Shown: positions 29,255-39,075 of the stretch, piece by piece
Layout: each line of letters begins with the position of its first letter
Position numbering within the stretch: position 1 is the stretch's first letter
Source of the DNA: Stutzerimonas stutzeri
Lineage (GTDB): Bacteria; Pseudomonadota; Gammaproteobacteria; Pseudomonadales; Pseudomonadaceae
Assembly: GCF_024448985.1 (NCBI RefSeq)
Contig: NZ_JAMOII010000014.1
Coordinates: 30,797 to 94,796, forward strand
Length of the DNA stretch: 64,000 nt
Direction of reading: 5' to 3'
Translations under genes and position numbers: made by a program
Notes under the pieces: generated by a model
Told to the model about the DNA's origin: nothing
The model's input: only the letters and a program-made list of their open reading frames with translations
Databases searched by the model: none

Positions 29255-31483
29255 ATGTACGCCCCGTTCACTCGCTCAGCACTGGCCGTAGCCTTGCTCG
29301 GCTGCAGCTTCCATACGTTTGCCGACACCAGCCCAGTTACGCTGAGCGACACAGTGGTCAGCGCCTCGGGTTTTGAGCAGAAGATTACCGAGGCTCCGGC
29401 GAGCATCAGTGTAATCAGCAACGAAGAGCTCCGGACTAAGCGTTACAGCAACCTCGCCCAGGCGCTGGACGAAGTGGAAGGAGTCGACATTCGCCAGGGC
29501 ACCGGTAAAACCGGCGGCCTGGATATCAGCATGCGTGGCATGCCCAGCGACTACACTCTGATACTGATCGATGGGCGCCGTCAGAACACTGCCGGAAACG
29601 TTACCCCCAACGGTTTCAACGAAACCCGTACAAGCTTCATGCCGCCGCTGTCAGCTATCGAACGCATCGAAGTGATCCGTGGCCCGATGTCCACACTCTA
29701 CGGTTCGGATGCAATGGGAGGCGTGGTCAACATCATTACTAGAAAAGTAGCTGACAAATGGGGCGCTGCGGTCACGCTGGACCATACTTTTCAGGAGGAC
29801 AGCGATTATGGCGACACCAGCAGCACCAGCGTCTACGCCAGCGGCCCACTCGCTGAAGGATTACTCGGCCTGGCAGTGCGCGGGAGTTTCTATGATCGTG
29901 AAGAGTCGAACCTGACCTTCGATAACGACTCGACCGTAAGCAAGCGCGGCGCTTCTCCAGTCGAAGGCCGCAACTACAACATCGGGACCCGCCTCACCCT
30001 GACCCCTCACGATGATCACGATTTCGCTCTGGATTTCGAACGCGGCCGGCAAGTTTACGAGAACGACAACTGTCAACTGGGCACCCTCGATGGCAAGGCT
30101 TCGACCGGCAGTAATGCCGTAGCTGGCTGCGCCGCAGACGACCCGACCAACATCAGCGGCTATCAGGATCAGCTACGTTTCGAGCGCGATCAATTCGCTC
30201 TCAGCCACACCGGACGGCTGGGCTTCGGCACCCTGGACAGCAGCATCACCTACAACCAGACCGAAACTATCGGCCGTACCATTCCCGGCACCCTTGGTGT
30301 GCCGTACGACGCGCCCTATCAAGCCATCATCGGTGGCGAGGATCGGGAGCTCGAATCCACCGACCTGGTTTTCGACACCAAGCTCGTCGCGCCTCTAGGC
30401 GACAACCATATCCTCACCGTGGGTGGTCAGTACTGGGACGCCGAAGTGACCGATGGCGTCGCAGGAGAAGATTTCGCACAGAAATCCTGGGCACTCTTCG
30501 TCGAAGATGAGTGGCGGCTGCGCCACGATCTGGCGCTCACCCTTGGTGCACGTTACGAGGATCACGAAGCGTTTGGTGGTCACATCAGCCCGCGCGCCTA
30601 TCTCGTCTGGAACACGACAGACAGCTGGACGATGAAAGGCGGTGTCAGCAAAGGCTACAAGACTCCGACACTCAACCAGTTGCATGACGGAATCAGCTCG
30701 ATCAGCGGCCAAGGCCAGAATGTTTCGTTCGGCAATCCGGACCTGGACCCGGAAGAATCGACCAACACCGAGTTCGGCGTGTACTACGACAACCTTTCGA
30801 ACTTCAACGCCAACGCGACCCTGTTCCATACGAAGTTCAAGGACAAGATCGATACCGGCCCAAGCCAGGCAAATTGTTTTTTCCCCGACTCGCCTAATCA
30901 GCCAGGCTGCGTGAGCTATGGCCCGGGTTACCAGCAGGAGTTCTTCTCGCAGGACATCAATATTGGCGAGGCCCGGATCCGCGGCTTCGAGCTGGCTGGC
31001 AAATGGGCGTTCGCTCCAACTTGGAGCGTGAGCGCCAACTACACCTATACCGACAGCGAGCAAACTACTGGGGCAGACAAGGGCGCACGCCTGACCAATA
31101 CACCTATGCACATGGCGTTTGCCCGCCTGAGCTGGCAAGCGACCGATCAGCTGAACCTTTGGTTCAAGGGTGAATACCGCGGTGAGCGTGCGCGCTTCAA
31201 CCAGCGCTACGCAACCCTGACGAACGCTAACAGACAGGTAATCGACGCCGCGGGCGACCTCGAAGCCTACGAGGTTTTCCATCTGGGAGGCTCATACAAA
31301 GCCACGCAAAACCTGACGCTCAATGCCACTATCTACAACCTCTTCGACAAGGACTTTACCACCGGCACCTATTACAACAATGGCGCAAGCTGGGTCTCCG
31401 ACTATGCACAGATCGGTCGCGGCACCGACGGCGTCATCGAAGAAGGCCGCCGCCTCTGGCTGTCCGCCGACATCACGTTCTGA
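29255..31483 (+). CDS. TonB-dependent outer-membrane receptor (siderophore type)
   Basis: 742-residue gated porin. Signal peptide (about 1-23, ending HTFA), an early TonB-box-like LSDTVVSAS, plug domain (residues about 45-170, with IERIEVIRGPMSTLYGSDAMGGVVNIITRK, given here only as a landmark), then a 22-strand barrel ending in Phe (LWLSADITF), as needed for barrel assembly. The plug resembles FepA/IrgA/CirA-like catecholate or haem receptors; the ligand is not determined. A Fur-like site lies upstream and a terminator hairpin just downstream. Confidence 0.93.
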   Translation: MYAPFTRSALAVALLGCSFHTFADTSPVTLSDTVVSASGFEQKITEAPASISVISNEELRTKRYSNLAQALDEVEGVDIRQGTGKTGGLDISMRGMPSDYTLILIDGRRQNTAGNVTPNGFNETRTSFMPPLSAIERIEVIRGPMSTLYGSDAMGGVVNIITRKVADKWGAAVTLDHTFQEDSDYGDTSSTSVYASGPLAEGLLGLAVRGSFYDREESNLTFDNDSTVSKRGASPVEGRNYNIGTRLTLTPHDDHDFALDFERGRQVYENDNCQLGTLDGKASTGSNAVAGCAADDPTNISGYQDQLRFERDQFALSHTGRLGFGTLDSSITYNQTETIGRTIPGTLGVPYDAPYQAIIGGEDRELESTDLVFDTKLVAPLGDNHILTVGGQYWDAEVTDGVAGEDFAQKSWALFVEDEWRLRHDLALTLGARYEDHEAFGGHISPRAYLVWNTTDSWTMKGGVSKGYKTPTLNQLHDGISSISGQGQNVSFGNPDLDPEESTNTEFGVYYDNLSNFNANATLFHTKFKDKIDTGPSQANCFFPDSPNQPGCVSYGPGYQQEFFSQDINIGEARIRGFELAGKWAFAPTWSVSANYTYTDSEQTTGADKGARLTNTPMHMAFARLSWQATDQLNLWFKGEYRGERARFNQRYATLTNANRQVIDAAGDLEAYEVFHLGGSYKATQNLTLNATIYNLFDKDFTTGTYYNNGASWVSDYAQIGRGTDGVIEEGRRLWLSADITF

Positions 31484-31500
31484 GCCAACAGTGTGACGCT

Positions 31501-31530
31501 GATGAAGCCGGGGTTTACTCCGGCTTCATC
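31501..31530 (+). terminator. Hairpin terminator after the TonB receptor
   Basis: GATGAAGCCGG (31501-31511) and CCGGCTTCATC (31520-31530) form an 11-bp perfect stem with an eight-base loop, 17 bp after the receptor stop. No T tract follows, so it may be a partial terminator or transcript-protecting hairpin, leaving the downstream genes partly co-expressed. Confidence 0.65.
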
Positions 31531-31645
31531 GCATTAGGATCAGCTGCCTGCCTCGAGACGCGAATGTATGCCATTGGTAAATCTTTAGCGTTTGAAAGAT
31601 CAAGCGCCCTAGAATCCGCCATTCCTTCACACGACAAGGACCACC

Positions 31646-32239
31646 ATGCACCTCTGGCTCGGCACGCTCCGCCAATGGCACTGGATCAGCTCTGCGCTGT
31701 GCCTGGTTGGCATGTTGCTGTTCGCGGCCACGGGGATCACGCTCAACCATGCCGCGCAGATCGAGGCGCAACCCAGGGTGACCGAGCGCCAGGCCGAGCT
31801 GCCACAGGCTCTGCAAAGCCAGCTGTTGTCCCAGACGCCTGAAGCCGGACTCCCCGATGCGCTACGTCAGTGGCTCGAGAGTGAACTGAGCATCGACCTC
31901 TCCGATCGCGACGCCGAATGGTCTGACGGCGAACTCTACATCGCACTGCCCCGCCCCGGCGGCGACGCCTGGCTGAGCCTTACGCTGGAAAACGGCGAAC
32001 TGCTGTACGAGTCCACCGATCGCGGCTGGATTTCCTACCTCAACGACCTGCACAAGGGCCGCAACACCGGCACCGCCTGGAGCTGGTTCATCGATATCTT
32101 CGCGGCAGCCTGTGTGGTCTTCAGCCTTACCGGACTGTTGCTACTGCAGCGTCACGCCAGTGGCCGGCCGACGACCTGGCCGCTGGTCGGGGCCGGGTTG
32201 GTTATCCCGCTGCTGCTGGCGCTGCTTTTCATTCATTGA
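31646..32239 (+). CDS. PepSY-associated TM helix protein
   Basis: 197 residues: an N-terminal TM segment (WISSALCLVGMLLFAATGITLNH), a periplasmic region of about 110 residues with a PepSY-like fold (WLSLTLENGELLYE), and two C-terminal TM segments. Such proteins accompany siderophore receptors and are thought to be part of membrane ferric reductases. It is followed 9 bp later by the DUF2271 gene. Confidence 0.85.
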   Translation: MHLWLGTLRQWHWISSALCLVGMLLFAATGITLNHAAQIEAQPRVTERQAELPQALQSQLLSQTPEAGLPDALRQWLESELSIDLSDRDAEWSDGELYIALPRPGGDAWLSLTLENGELLYESTDRGWISYLNDLHKGRNTGTAWSWFIDIFAAACVVFSLTGLLLLQRHASGRPTTWPLVGAGLVIPLLLALLFIH

Positions 32240-32248
32240 GGATCTGCC

Positions 32249-32758
32249 ATGCGAAAGACCCTGCTGTTGCCCCTTGCCCTGCTCAGCGCGCCGCTGATGG
32301 CCGCCGAGCTGAAAATCGAGGTGGAAATTCCTCGTCTGCAGGTTGCCGAATATCACCGCCCCTATGTGGCACTGTGGCTGGAGCAACCGGACAAGAGCCA
32401 TGTCGCCAACCTTGCCGTCTGGTACGACCTCAAGCTCAAGGACAACGAGGGCGAAAAATGGCTCAAGGACATGCGCGAATGGTGGCGACGTAGCGGTCGC
32501 AGCCTGGACATGCCAGTGGACGGCGTCAGCGCCGCGACCCGCGCAGTCGGTACTCACAGCCTGAGGTTCACCGACGACAGCGCACCTCTCAACGACCTGC
32601 CTGCGGGCGAATACCGCCTGGTGGTGGAAGCCGCGCGTGAAGTCGGCGGGCGCGAACTGCTGCGCCTGCCGTTCAGCTGGCCGCCGGAAAAAACCGAAAC
32701 GCATCAGGCCCAGGGCGAAAGCGAACTGGGCGCCATCACCCTCGAACTGACCCATTGA
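32249..32758 (+). CDS. DUF2271 periplasmic protein
   Basis: 169 residues with a cleavable signal peptide (MRKTLLLPLALLSAPLMAA) and a DUF2271 domain (LKIEVEIPRLQVAEYHRPYVA, then VANLAVWYDLKLK). Family members are almost always next to PepSY and DUF4198 proteins in iron-uptake loci; the molecular role is unknown. Short spacing on both sides puts it in one transcript with its neighbours. Confidence 0.85.
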   Translation: MRKTLLLPLALLSAPLMAAELKIEVEIPRLQVAEYHRPYVALWLEQPDKSHVANLAVWYDLKLKDNEGEKWLKDMREWWRRSGRSLDMPVDGVSAATRAVGTHSLRFTDDSAPLNDLPAGEYRLVVEAAREVGGRELLRLPFSWPPEKTETHQAQGESELGAITLELTH

Positions 32759-32774
32759 CCCAAGGAAGCCCAGC

Positions 32775-33650
32775 ATGAAACCGATGATCAAATGGACCGC
32801 CCTGGCCCTGGCCGTTTGCCTGCCACTGTCCGCACAGGCCCATCGCGCCTGGATGCTGCCCTCGGCCACGGTGCTGTCCGGCGAAGACCCATGGATTACC
32901 GTGGACGCAGCCGTCTCGAATGACCTGTTCTATTTCGAACATTTTCCTTTGCGCCTGCAGGGCATCGGTCAACTCGATCAGGCTCCGGCTGGCGGCCCGC
33001 CCGGCATGCGTCCACGTCCGGCTGCGCAACTGCAAGTGATCGCGCCGGATGGCTCCGCCGCACAGCCGGAGAACGGCAGCATTGGCCGCTATCGCAGCAC
33101 CTTCGATGTGCATCTAACCCAGAAAGGCACCTACAAGCTGGCGGTCGCCAATAACGGCCTGGTTGCGCGCTGGAAAGAAAATGGCGAAACCCGCCGCTGG
33201 ATGGGCAACCCGGACGCGTTCGCCAAGGAAGTCCCAGCCAAGGCCGAAGATCTCCAGGTGAGCCAGAACAACAGCCGTATGGAGGTGTTCGCCACGTCCG
33301 GAGCACCGACCAAGACGGTGCTGGAGCCCACCGGCAATGGCCTGGAACTGTCTCCAATCACCCATCCCAACGACCTGTACGCGGGCGAAGCGGCGGAGTT
33401 CGTTTTCCTGCTGGACGGCAAGCCGGCTGCGGGCGTGGATATTAGCGTGATCCCCGGAGGCAATCGCTACCGCGACGAGCTAGGCGAAATCAAGACCACC
33501 ACCGACGAGACGGGCAAAGTCAGCATCACTTGGCCGGAAGCGGGCATGTACTGGCTGGAAGCTGAACTGACCACCGACAAAGGCGTCAGCAAGCCGGCCA
33601 GCGAACGTCGCGCCAGCTATAGCGCCACGCTGGAAGTGCTGGCGCCCTGA
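32775..33650 (+). CDS. DUF4198 periplasmic protein
   Basis: 291 residues with signal peptide (about 1-22, ending AQAHRAWMLPS) and a DUF4198 domain of carboxypeptidase-regulatory-like beta-sandwich type (AGEAAEFVFLLDGKPAAGVDI and TTTDETGKVSITWPEAGMYW). A histidine immediately after the signal peptide (AHRAW) is seen in metal-related members of this family. Part of the receptor/PepSY/DUF2271/reductase block; probably involved in handling metal or siderophore in the periplasm, which is inference. Confidence 0.85.
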   Translation: MKPMIKWTALALAVCLPLSAQAHRAWMLPSATVLSGEDPWITVDAAVSNDLFYFEHFPLRLQGIGQLDQAPAGGPPGMRPRPAAQLQVIAPDGSAAQPENGSIGRYRSTFDVHLTQKGTYKLAVANNGLVARWKENGETRRWMGNPDAFAKEVPAKAEDLQVSQNNSRMEVFATSGAPTKTVLEPTGNGLELSPITHPNDLYAGEAAEFVFLLDGKPAAGVDISVIPGGNRYRDELGEIKTTTDETGKVSITWPEAGMYWLEAELTTDKGVSKPASERRASYSATLEVLAP

Positions 33651-33665
33651 TCGCAACCATTGATC

Positions 33666-33726
33666 GCCCCGTTAGGGCCTGTTGGAGCTTCGTCACTGCG
33701 GCGAAACATCAACAGGCCCTAGGGGC
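33666..33726. repeat. Palindrome between DUF4198 and flavoreductase genes
   Basis: GCCCCGTTAGGGCCTGTTG (33666-33684) pairs with CAACAGGCCCTAGGGGC (33710-33726). The inner 47 bp (33674-33720) begin AGGGCCTGTTG and end CAACAGGCCCT with TTCGTC and GCGAAAC inside, which matches the terminal repeats of the AGGGTCTGTT MITE-like family with the centre deleted. It may reduce readthrough into the reductase gene. Confidence 0.65.
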
Positions 33727-33743
33727 GGTTCCGGATTCTCCCT

Positions 33744-35312
33744 GTGTTTTATTCCGCATTCTTACGGGCCCTGCGCTTCTGGCCGCTGCTGGTGGTTGCA
33801 GCGTTGGCCGTTGCGCTGCTCTGGCTCAAGCCAGCCCGTGAGCTATCCGCTGCGCTGGTCATGGCGACCTATCTGGGTGGCTGCCTGCTTGTCTGGCAGC
33901 GACAGCGCCGCCCCTTCGGCGCCCTTGATGCCGATGGCCAACTGCTCGTGGCCTATGCCAGTCAGGGCGACCAGGCCCGGCAATACGCCGAGCGCTCGGT
34001 CGATCAATTGCAGCAAGCTGGCTTGCCTGCGCAGCTTTGCGCGCTTTCCGAACTGACTCCGTCCGCCTTGGCAGAGATGCCGCGCGTACTGTTCGTGGTC
34101 AGCACCTATGGCGAGGGTGAGGCGCCTGACAACGGCGCGCACTTTGCGCGGCAACTGCAGACCACAGAGATCCGCCTGGATCATCTGGAGTACGCCGTGC
34201 TGGCACTGGGTGACCGCCGCTACCGGCATTTCTGCGGCTTCGGCAATCGCCTCGACGCGCGCCTGCGCGCTCTTCATGCGACACCATTGTTCGACCGCGT
34301 AGACGTCGATCGTGGCGAAGCCGGCGCCCTGCGCCATTGGCAGCAGCATTTGGCATTGCTCACTGGCCACCAGCCGTTCAGCGACTGGCTAGAGCCGTCC
34401 TATCAAAGCTGGAAGCTGCTCGAACGGCGCTGCCTCAACCCCGGAAGCGCCGGCAGGCCGATCTCCCATCTGAGCCTCGCGCCGCCCGATACCGCTGTGC
34501 ATTGGCAAGCGGGCGATATCGCCGAAATCGGCCCCAGGCAGCCACGCGAGCGAATCGAGGCGCTGCTGGACAGCCTGGGGCTGGACGGAGACTCCATTAC
34601 CGAAGACGGCACCGCGCTGCGCGATGCGCTCGCCCTGCGCCAGTTGCCCGAACAACCGCACGAGGTGCAGGGACTGACAGCCCAGGCGCTGCTGGACAGC
34701 CTGCCCGCCCTCGCCCACCGGGCCTATTCGATTGCGTCGTTGCCAACGCAAGGCCGGCTTGAATTGCTGGTACGGCAGATGTATCAACCCGATGGCTCAC
34801 CCGGCGTCGGCAGCAACTGGCTCTGCCGCGAGGCACCAATGGCTGGCGAGATCGACCTGCGCATCCGTGCCAACCCCGGCTTCCACGGGCCTGCGGCACA
34901 AACGCCGATGATTCTGATCGGTAGCGGGACAGGACTGGCTGGACTACTGGCACATCTGCGCGAACGTGAGCGCACGCCTGGAACGCGTAATTGGTTGTTG
35001 TTCGGCGAACGCAATGCCGCCTGCGATGCGTTGTTTGCCGACGAGCTTCGCCGCTGGGACGAAACAGGCCATCTGACCCGGCTGGACCTGGTCTTCTCGC
35101 GCGATCAACAGGAAAAGCGCTACGTGCAGCACCTGCTACGCGATGCGGCTGATGAATTACGCGCTTGGGTCGAGGACGGCGCAGCCATTTATTTATGTGG
35201 CAGCCTGGATGGCATGGGCCGCGAGGTGCACAGCATGTTGCTTGGTCTGCTGGGCGAACAAACGCTGGATGCGCTCGGCCAGCAAGGCCGCTATCGCCGC
35301 GATCTCTACTAA
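33744..35312 (+). CDS. Flavodoxin/FAD/NAD(P)H reductase, sulfite-reductase flavoprotein-like
   Basis: 522 residues: one or two N-terminal TM segments (about 10-55), a flavodoxin domain (LLVAYASQGDQARQYAE, then STYGEGEAPDNGAHF and ALGDRRYRHFC), then a FAD-binding region (AYSIASLPTQ) and an NADP-type domain (MILIGSGTGLAGLLAHLRER, with YLCGSLDGM near the end). GTG at 33744 is the start. Related ferric-siderophore reductases also carry an N-terminal PepSY/TM block; here that part is a separate gene at 31646, so the two may form one reductase. Confidence 0.87.
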   Translation: MFYSAFLRALRFWPLLVVAALAVALLWLKPARELSAALVMATYLGGCLLVWQRQRRPFGALDADGQLLVAYASQGDQARQYAERSVDQLQQAGLPAQLCALSELTPSALAEMPRVLFVVSTYGEGEAPDNGAHFARQLQTTEIRLDHLEYAVLALGDRRYRHFCGFGNRLDARLRALHATPLFDRVDVDRGEAGALRHWQQHLALLTGHQPFSDWLEPSYQSWKLLERRCLNPGSAGRPISHLSLAPPDTAVHWQAGDIAEIGPRQPRERIEALLDSLGLDGDSITEDGTALRDALALRQLPEQPHEVQGLTAQALLDSLPALAHRAYSIASLPTQGRLELLVRQMYQPDGSPGVGSNWLCREAPMAGEIDLRIRANPGFHGPAAQTPMILIGSGTGLAGLLAHLRERERTPGTRNWLLFGERNAACDALFADELRRWDETGHLTRLDLVFSRDQQEKRYVQHLLRDAADELRAWVEDGAAIYLCGSLDGMGREVHSMLLGLLGEQTLDALGQQGRYRRDLY

Positions 35313-35432
35313 GCCCTATACAGCAACCCGGTGAACCGAGCCTGTCGGGGGGGGGATCGACTTCCGGCTTGAAGGCATGGCCAGACAAGCGGGAACCGAC
35401 TCGACCTAGGCCTTTTTCAGTATCGAAACGAA

Positions 35433-35460
35433 AACGCCCCGGGACTCAGCCCGGGGCGTT
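35433..35460. terminator. Bidirectional terminator between flavoreductase and speC
   Basis: AACGCCCCGGG (35433-35443) and CCCGGGGCGTT (35450-35460) make an 11-bp GC-rich stem with a six-base loop between two convergent genes; an A-rich tract to the left serves as the U tract for the minus-strand gene. Confidence 0.85.
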
Positions 35461-35474
35461 GGGGTATCAGATGC

Positions 35475-36638
35475 TTACAGGTAGTAAGCCTTCAGCGGCG
35501 GAAAGCCGTTGAACTCCACGGCGCTGTAGCTGGTGGTGTAAGCGCCAGTGGAGAACCAATACAGGCGGTCACCGCTGGCTAGGTTCAGCGGCAGGCCGTA
35601 CTTGTAGTGCTCGTACATGATGTCGGCGCTGTCGCAGGTCGGGCCGGCGATCACCACCTCTTCCATCTCGCCCTTCTTCTCGGTCCAGATCGGGAACTTG
35701 ATGGATTCGTCCATGGTTTCGATCAGGCCGCTGAACTTGCCCACGTCGGTGAACACCCAGCGTTCGACCGCGGTACGCGACTTGCGCGACACCAGCACCA
35801 CTTCGGATACCAGCACGCCGGCGTTGGCGATCAGCGAACGGCCCGGCTCGAGGATGATCTCCGGCAGCTCGTCGCCGAAGTCGTCCTTGAGGAAGCGGAT
35901 GATCTCGTCGGCGTAGGTGGTCAGGTCGTTGGTCTTGGCGATGTAATTCGCCGGAAAGCCGCCGCCCATGTTGATCATCTTCAGGACAATGCCGTCCTCT
36001 TCCTTCAAACGTTCGAAGATCACCTTGACCTTGGCGATGGCCGCATCCCAGACGTCGATGTCACGCTGCTGCGAGCCGACGTGGAAGGACACGCCGTACG
36101 GGTCCAGGCCTAGCTGCTTGGCCAGGATCAGCAGATCCAGCGCCATGTCGGTCTGGCAGCCGAACTTGCGTGACAGCGGCCAGTCGGCGGTGTTGGAACC
36201 CTCGGTGAGGATCCGCACGTAGACCTTCGAACCCGGCGCGGCCTTGGCAATGTTGCGCAGGTCGGCTTCCGAGTCGGTGGCGTACATGCGCACGCCCCTG
36301 TCGTAGAAGTAGCGGATGTCCTTGGCTTTTTTGATGGTGTTGCCGTAGCTGATGCGTTCCGGGCCGACGCCGGTGGCCATCACCTTGTCCAGTTCGTAGA
36401 TCGAGGCGATGTCGAAGTTCGAACCCTTGTCGCGCAGCAGCTCGGTGATTTCTGTGGCCGGATTGGCCTTCACGGCATAGTAGATCTTGGCGAACGGGAA
36501 GTTGCCGACCAGCTGGTCGTACGAATCGCTGATGATCTTGGTATCGATGACGACGAACGGGGTTTCGCGCTCATCGGCGAATGCCTTCATCTTCTGGAAG
36601 GTTTCGCGCGGATAGTAATCTTCGATCTTGATCGACAT
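35475..36638 (-). CDS. speC: Ornithine decarboxylase SpeC (alanine-racemase fold)
   Basis: 387-residue PLP enzyme making putrescine from ornithine (some relatives also take lysine). PLP lysine K57 (YYAVKANP), the glycine-rich phosphate loop (MGGGFPANY), EPGRSLIANAG and the catalytic cysteine in GPTCDSADI, all typical of eukaryotic-like ODC. Length matches Pseudomonas SpeC. ATG at 36638 gives MSIKIEDYYP. Single gene, ending at a strong terminator. Confidence 0.94.
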   Translation of the reverse strand: MSIKIEDYYPRETFQKMKAFADERETPFVVIDTKIISDSYDQLVGNFPFAKIYYAVKANPATEITELLRDKGSNFDIASIYELDKVMATGVGPERISYGNTIKKAKDIRYFYDRGVRMYATDSEADLRNIAKAAPGSKVYVRILTEGSNTADWPLSRKFGCQTDMALDLLILAKQLGLDPYGVSFHVGSQQRDIDVWDAAIAKVKVIFERLKEEDGIVLKMINMGGGFPANYIAKTNDLTTYADEIIRFLKDDFGDELPEIILEPGRSLIANAGVLVSEVVLVSRKSRTAVERWVFTDVGKFSGLIETMDESIKFPIWTEKKGEMEEVVIAGPTCDSADIMYEHYKYGLPLNLASGDRLYWFSTGAYTTSYSAVEFNGFPPLKAYYL

Positions 36639-37079
36639 GCATGGCTCCAAATCGGGAAACGTAAAGTCGGATAAGGGGTGAGCAAGAACGCCTGATCAGT
36701 TTCCCCACTTTGGTTCGCCTACTTCCCAAGGCATGTCGCCGAGTATCACGGCCAGGTCGACGGCAACGGGTGCGGTGACCTGGTGAATCCTGATCTCTCG
36801 TCGTCAGTACTTGAGCCGGATGGATCGTTGCCAGCATGGACGTTCGGGCGCGAACTTTAGAACCACAGCTGATCGATATCAATGAAAAATCCGTACTCGC
36901 TTCCGTTTTTTCCCGTGTCGACGAACCTACCCTTATTCAAACCGACAAATGTGACGCAGCGATGTTCCCCCCTCCGGGCCTGGTCAGCCCAGGCGCAGCG
37001 ACGTGCGCCACGCTGAGGGACAGCCTTTGCGTTATAATCGCCGGCTTTTTTCCGACACGCTTTCAATACCGGGACCGCC
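36639..37079. other. Divergent speC/prfC intergenic region (441 bp)
   Basis: No credible gene. It must carry promoters for both flanking genes. A TATAAT is at 37033-37038 for prfC. I see no riboswitch-like structure, repeat or palindrome of note. Confidence 0.5.
37033..37038 (+). promoter_or_regulatory. prfC: Candidate -10 element of prfC
   Basis: A perfect TATAAT 41 bp before the prfC start. No good -35 hexamer lies 16-18 bp upstream, so it is a single-box match. Confidence 0.4.
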
Positions 37080-38663
37080 ATGACCTCTCAGGCCGCCGAA
37101 GTCGCGAAGCGCCGCACCTTCGCCATCATTTCCCACCCCGACGCGGGCAAGACCACCATCACCGAAAAATTGCTGCTGATGGGCAAGGCCATCGCCGTCG
37201 CCGGTACCGTGAAGTCGCGTAAATCCGATCGCCACGCGACCTCGGACTGGATGGAAATGGAGAAGCAGCGCGGCATCTCCATCACCACGTCGGTGATGCA
37301 GTTTCCCTACCGCGAGCACATGATCAACCTGCTCGACACCCCCGGCCACGAAGACTTCTCGGAAGACACCTACCGCACCCTGACCGCGGTGGACTCGGCG
37401 TTGATGGTTCTCGACGGTGGTAAGGGCGTCGAGCCGCGCACCATCGCGCTGATGGACGTTTGCCGCCTTCGCGACACGCCCATCGTCAGCTTCATCAACA
37501 AGCTCGACCGCGACATCCGCGACCCAATCGAACTGCTCGACGAAATCGAGGCGGTATTGAAGATCAAGGCCGCGCCCATCACCTGGCCGATCGGCTGCTA
37601 CCGCGACTTCAAGGGCGTCTACCACCTCAAGGACGATTACATCATCGTTTACACGCCAGGCCACGGGCATGAGCGCACCGACGTCAAGATCATCCAGAAC
37701 CTGGACTCCGACGAGGCGCGCAAGCACATCGGCGACGAGTACGATCGCTTCGTCGAACAGTTGGAACTGGTCCAGGGCGCATGCCATGAATTCGATCAGG
37801 AAGAATTCATCAAAGGCCAGCTGACACCGGTGTTCTTCGGCACCGCACTGGGCAACTTTGGTGTCGATCATGTGCTCGATGCCGTAGTCGACTGGGCGCC
37901 CCGCCCACTCCCACGCGCTGCCAACGAGCGGGTAGTCGAGCCGGTGGAAGAGAAATTCACCGGGTTTGTCTTCAAGATCCAGGCAAACATGGATCCCAAG
38001 CACCGTGACCGCATCGCCTTCATGCGCATCTGCTCGGGCAAGTACGAAAAAGGCATGAAGCTGCGCCACGCGCGCGTCGGCAAGGACATCCGCATCGCCG
38101 ATGCGCTGACCTTCTTCTCCAGCGAGCGTGAAATGCTCGAACAGGCCTGGGCCGGCGACATCATCGGTCTACACAACCACGGCACCATCCAGATCGGCGA
38201 TACCTTCACCGAAGGCGAAAACCTCGGTTTCACCGGCATCCCGCACTTCGCTCCGGAGCTGTTCCGCCGCGTGCGCCTGAAGGACCCACTGAAATCCAAG
38301 CAGCTGCGTCAGGGCCTGCAGGAACTAGCCGAAGAAGGCGCCACGCAGGTGTTCTTCCCCGAGCGCAACAACGACATCATCCTCGGCGCCGTCGGCGTGC
38401 TGCAGTTCGACGTCGTCGCCAGTCGGCTGAAGGAGGAATACAAGGTCGAGTGTGCCTACGAGGCGATCAACGTCTGGTCGGCTCGCTGGATCGAGTGCAG
38501 CGATGAGAAAAAGCTCAAGGAATTCAGCGACAAGGCCTACGAGAACCTGGCGGTCGATGGCGGTGGTCACCTGACCTACCTGGCACCGACGCGGGTCAAC
38601 CTGAGCTTGATGGAAGAGCGCTGGCCGGATGTGAAATTCAGGGCGACGCGCGAGCATCACTAA
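37080..38663 (+). CDS. prfC: Peptide chain release factor 3
   Basis: 527-residue translational GTPase that recycles RF1/RF2 from the ribosome after termination. G1 SHPDAGKTT (residues 18-26), G3 DTPGHEDF, G4 NKLDRD and the RF3-specific TFINK-region equivalents are visible, followed by EF-Tu-like domain II and the C-terminal domain. Length equals that of the family. The plus-strand start at 37080 is the first Met of [16 protein letters not shown]. Confidence 0.97.
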   Translation: MTSQAAEVAKRRTFAIISHPDAGKTTITEKLLLMGKAIAVAGTVKSRKSDRHATSDWMEMEKQRGISITTSVMQFPYREHMINLLDTPGHEDFSEDTYRTLTAVDSALMVLDGGKGVEPRTIALMDVCRLRDTPIVSFINKLDRDIRDPIELLDEIEAVLKIKAAPITWPIGCYRDFKGVYHLKDDYIIVYTPGHGHERTDVKIIQNLDSDEARKHIGDEYDRFVEQLELVQGACHEFDQEEFIKGQLTPVFFGTALGNFGVDHVLDAVVDWAPRPLPRAANERVVEPVEEKFTGFVFKIQANMDPKHRDRIAFMRICSGKYEKGMKLRHARVGKDIRIADALTFFSSEREMLEQAWAGDIIGLHNHGTIQIGDTFTEGENLGFTGIPHFAPELFRRVRLKDPLKSKQLRQGLQELAEEGATQVFFPERNNDIILGAVGVLQFDVVASRLKEEYKVECAYEAINVWSARWIECSDEKKLKEFSDKAYENLAVDGGGHLTYLAPTRVNLSLMEERWPDVKFRATREHH

Positions 38664-38734
38664 CCGAGAGAAACGCCACAGTCAGCATCTGGCCGATGGG
38701 CTATGTTTCCGGTTCCACACATCGGAGCAACATC

Positions 38735-39043
38735 ATGCGGAACCTTCTGCTCGCTCTTGCTCTTTCCACCTCTGCCGCTCAGGCAGGGGTGCTGATCAAC
38801 AGTCCGTTCTGGGTCGTCGCGCTGACGTGCGCCAATAATCAGGAATGCTATGCCGCCAGCAACGGCAGCTACACCGGCTCGCTGAATGGCGCTCGGCGCT
38901 TCGACGATCAGACCCAGGCGACAAAGTTCTTGAACAGCCTGACGTCCAGTCTGCGGGACAAGTCTCCACGCATGGAGCAGCATGCGGAGCAGCAGTGCGT
39001 GGAGCCCAGCGGGGATCGCAAGTATCCGGGGCGGCCCTGCTGA
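38735..39043 (+). CDS. Small secreted cysteine-containing protein, function unknown
   Basis: 102 residues with a clear signal peptide (MRNLLLALALSTSAAQAG), leaving a mature protein of about 84 residues with four cysteines (ALTCANNQEC, QQC and a C-terminal PC) that could make two disulfides. Start preceded by GGAG with suitable spacing. I do not recognise a family. It is between prfC and a DUF559 gene. Confidence 0.7.
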   Translation: MRNLLLALALSTSAAQAGVLINSPFWVVALTCANNQECYAASNGSYTGSLNGARRFDDQTQATKFLNSLTSSLRDKSPRMEQHAEQQCVEPSGDRKYPGRPC

Positions 39044-39075
39044 CTTGGGCCTGTCCATCTCACAAGGATTGTGAA

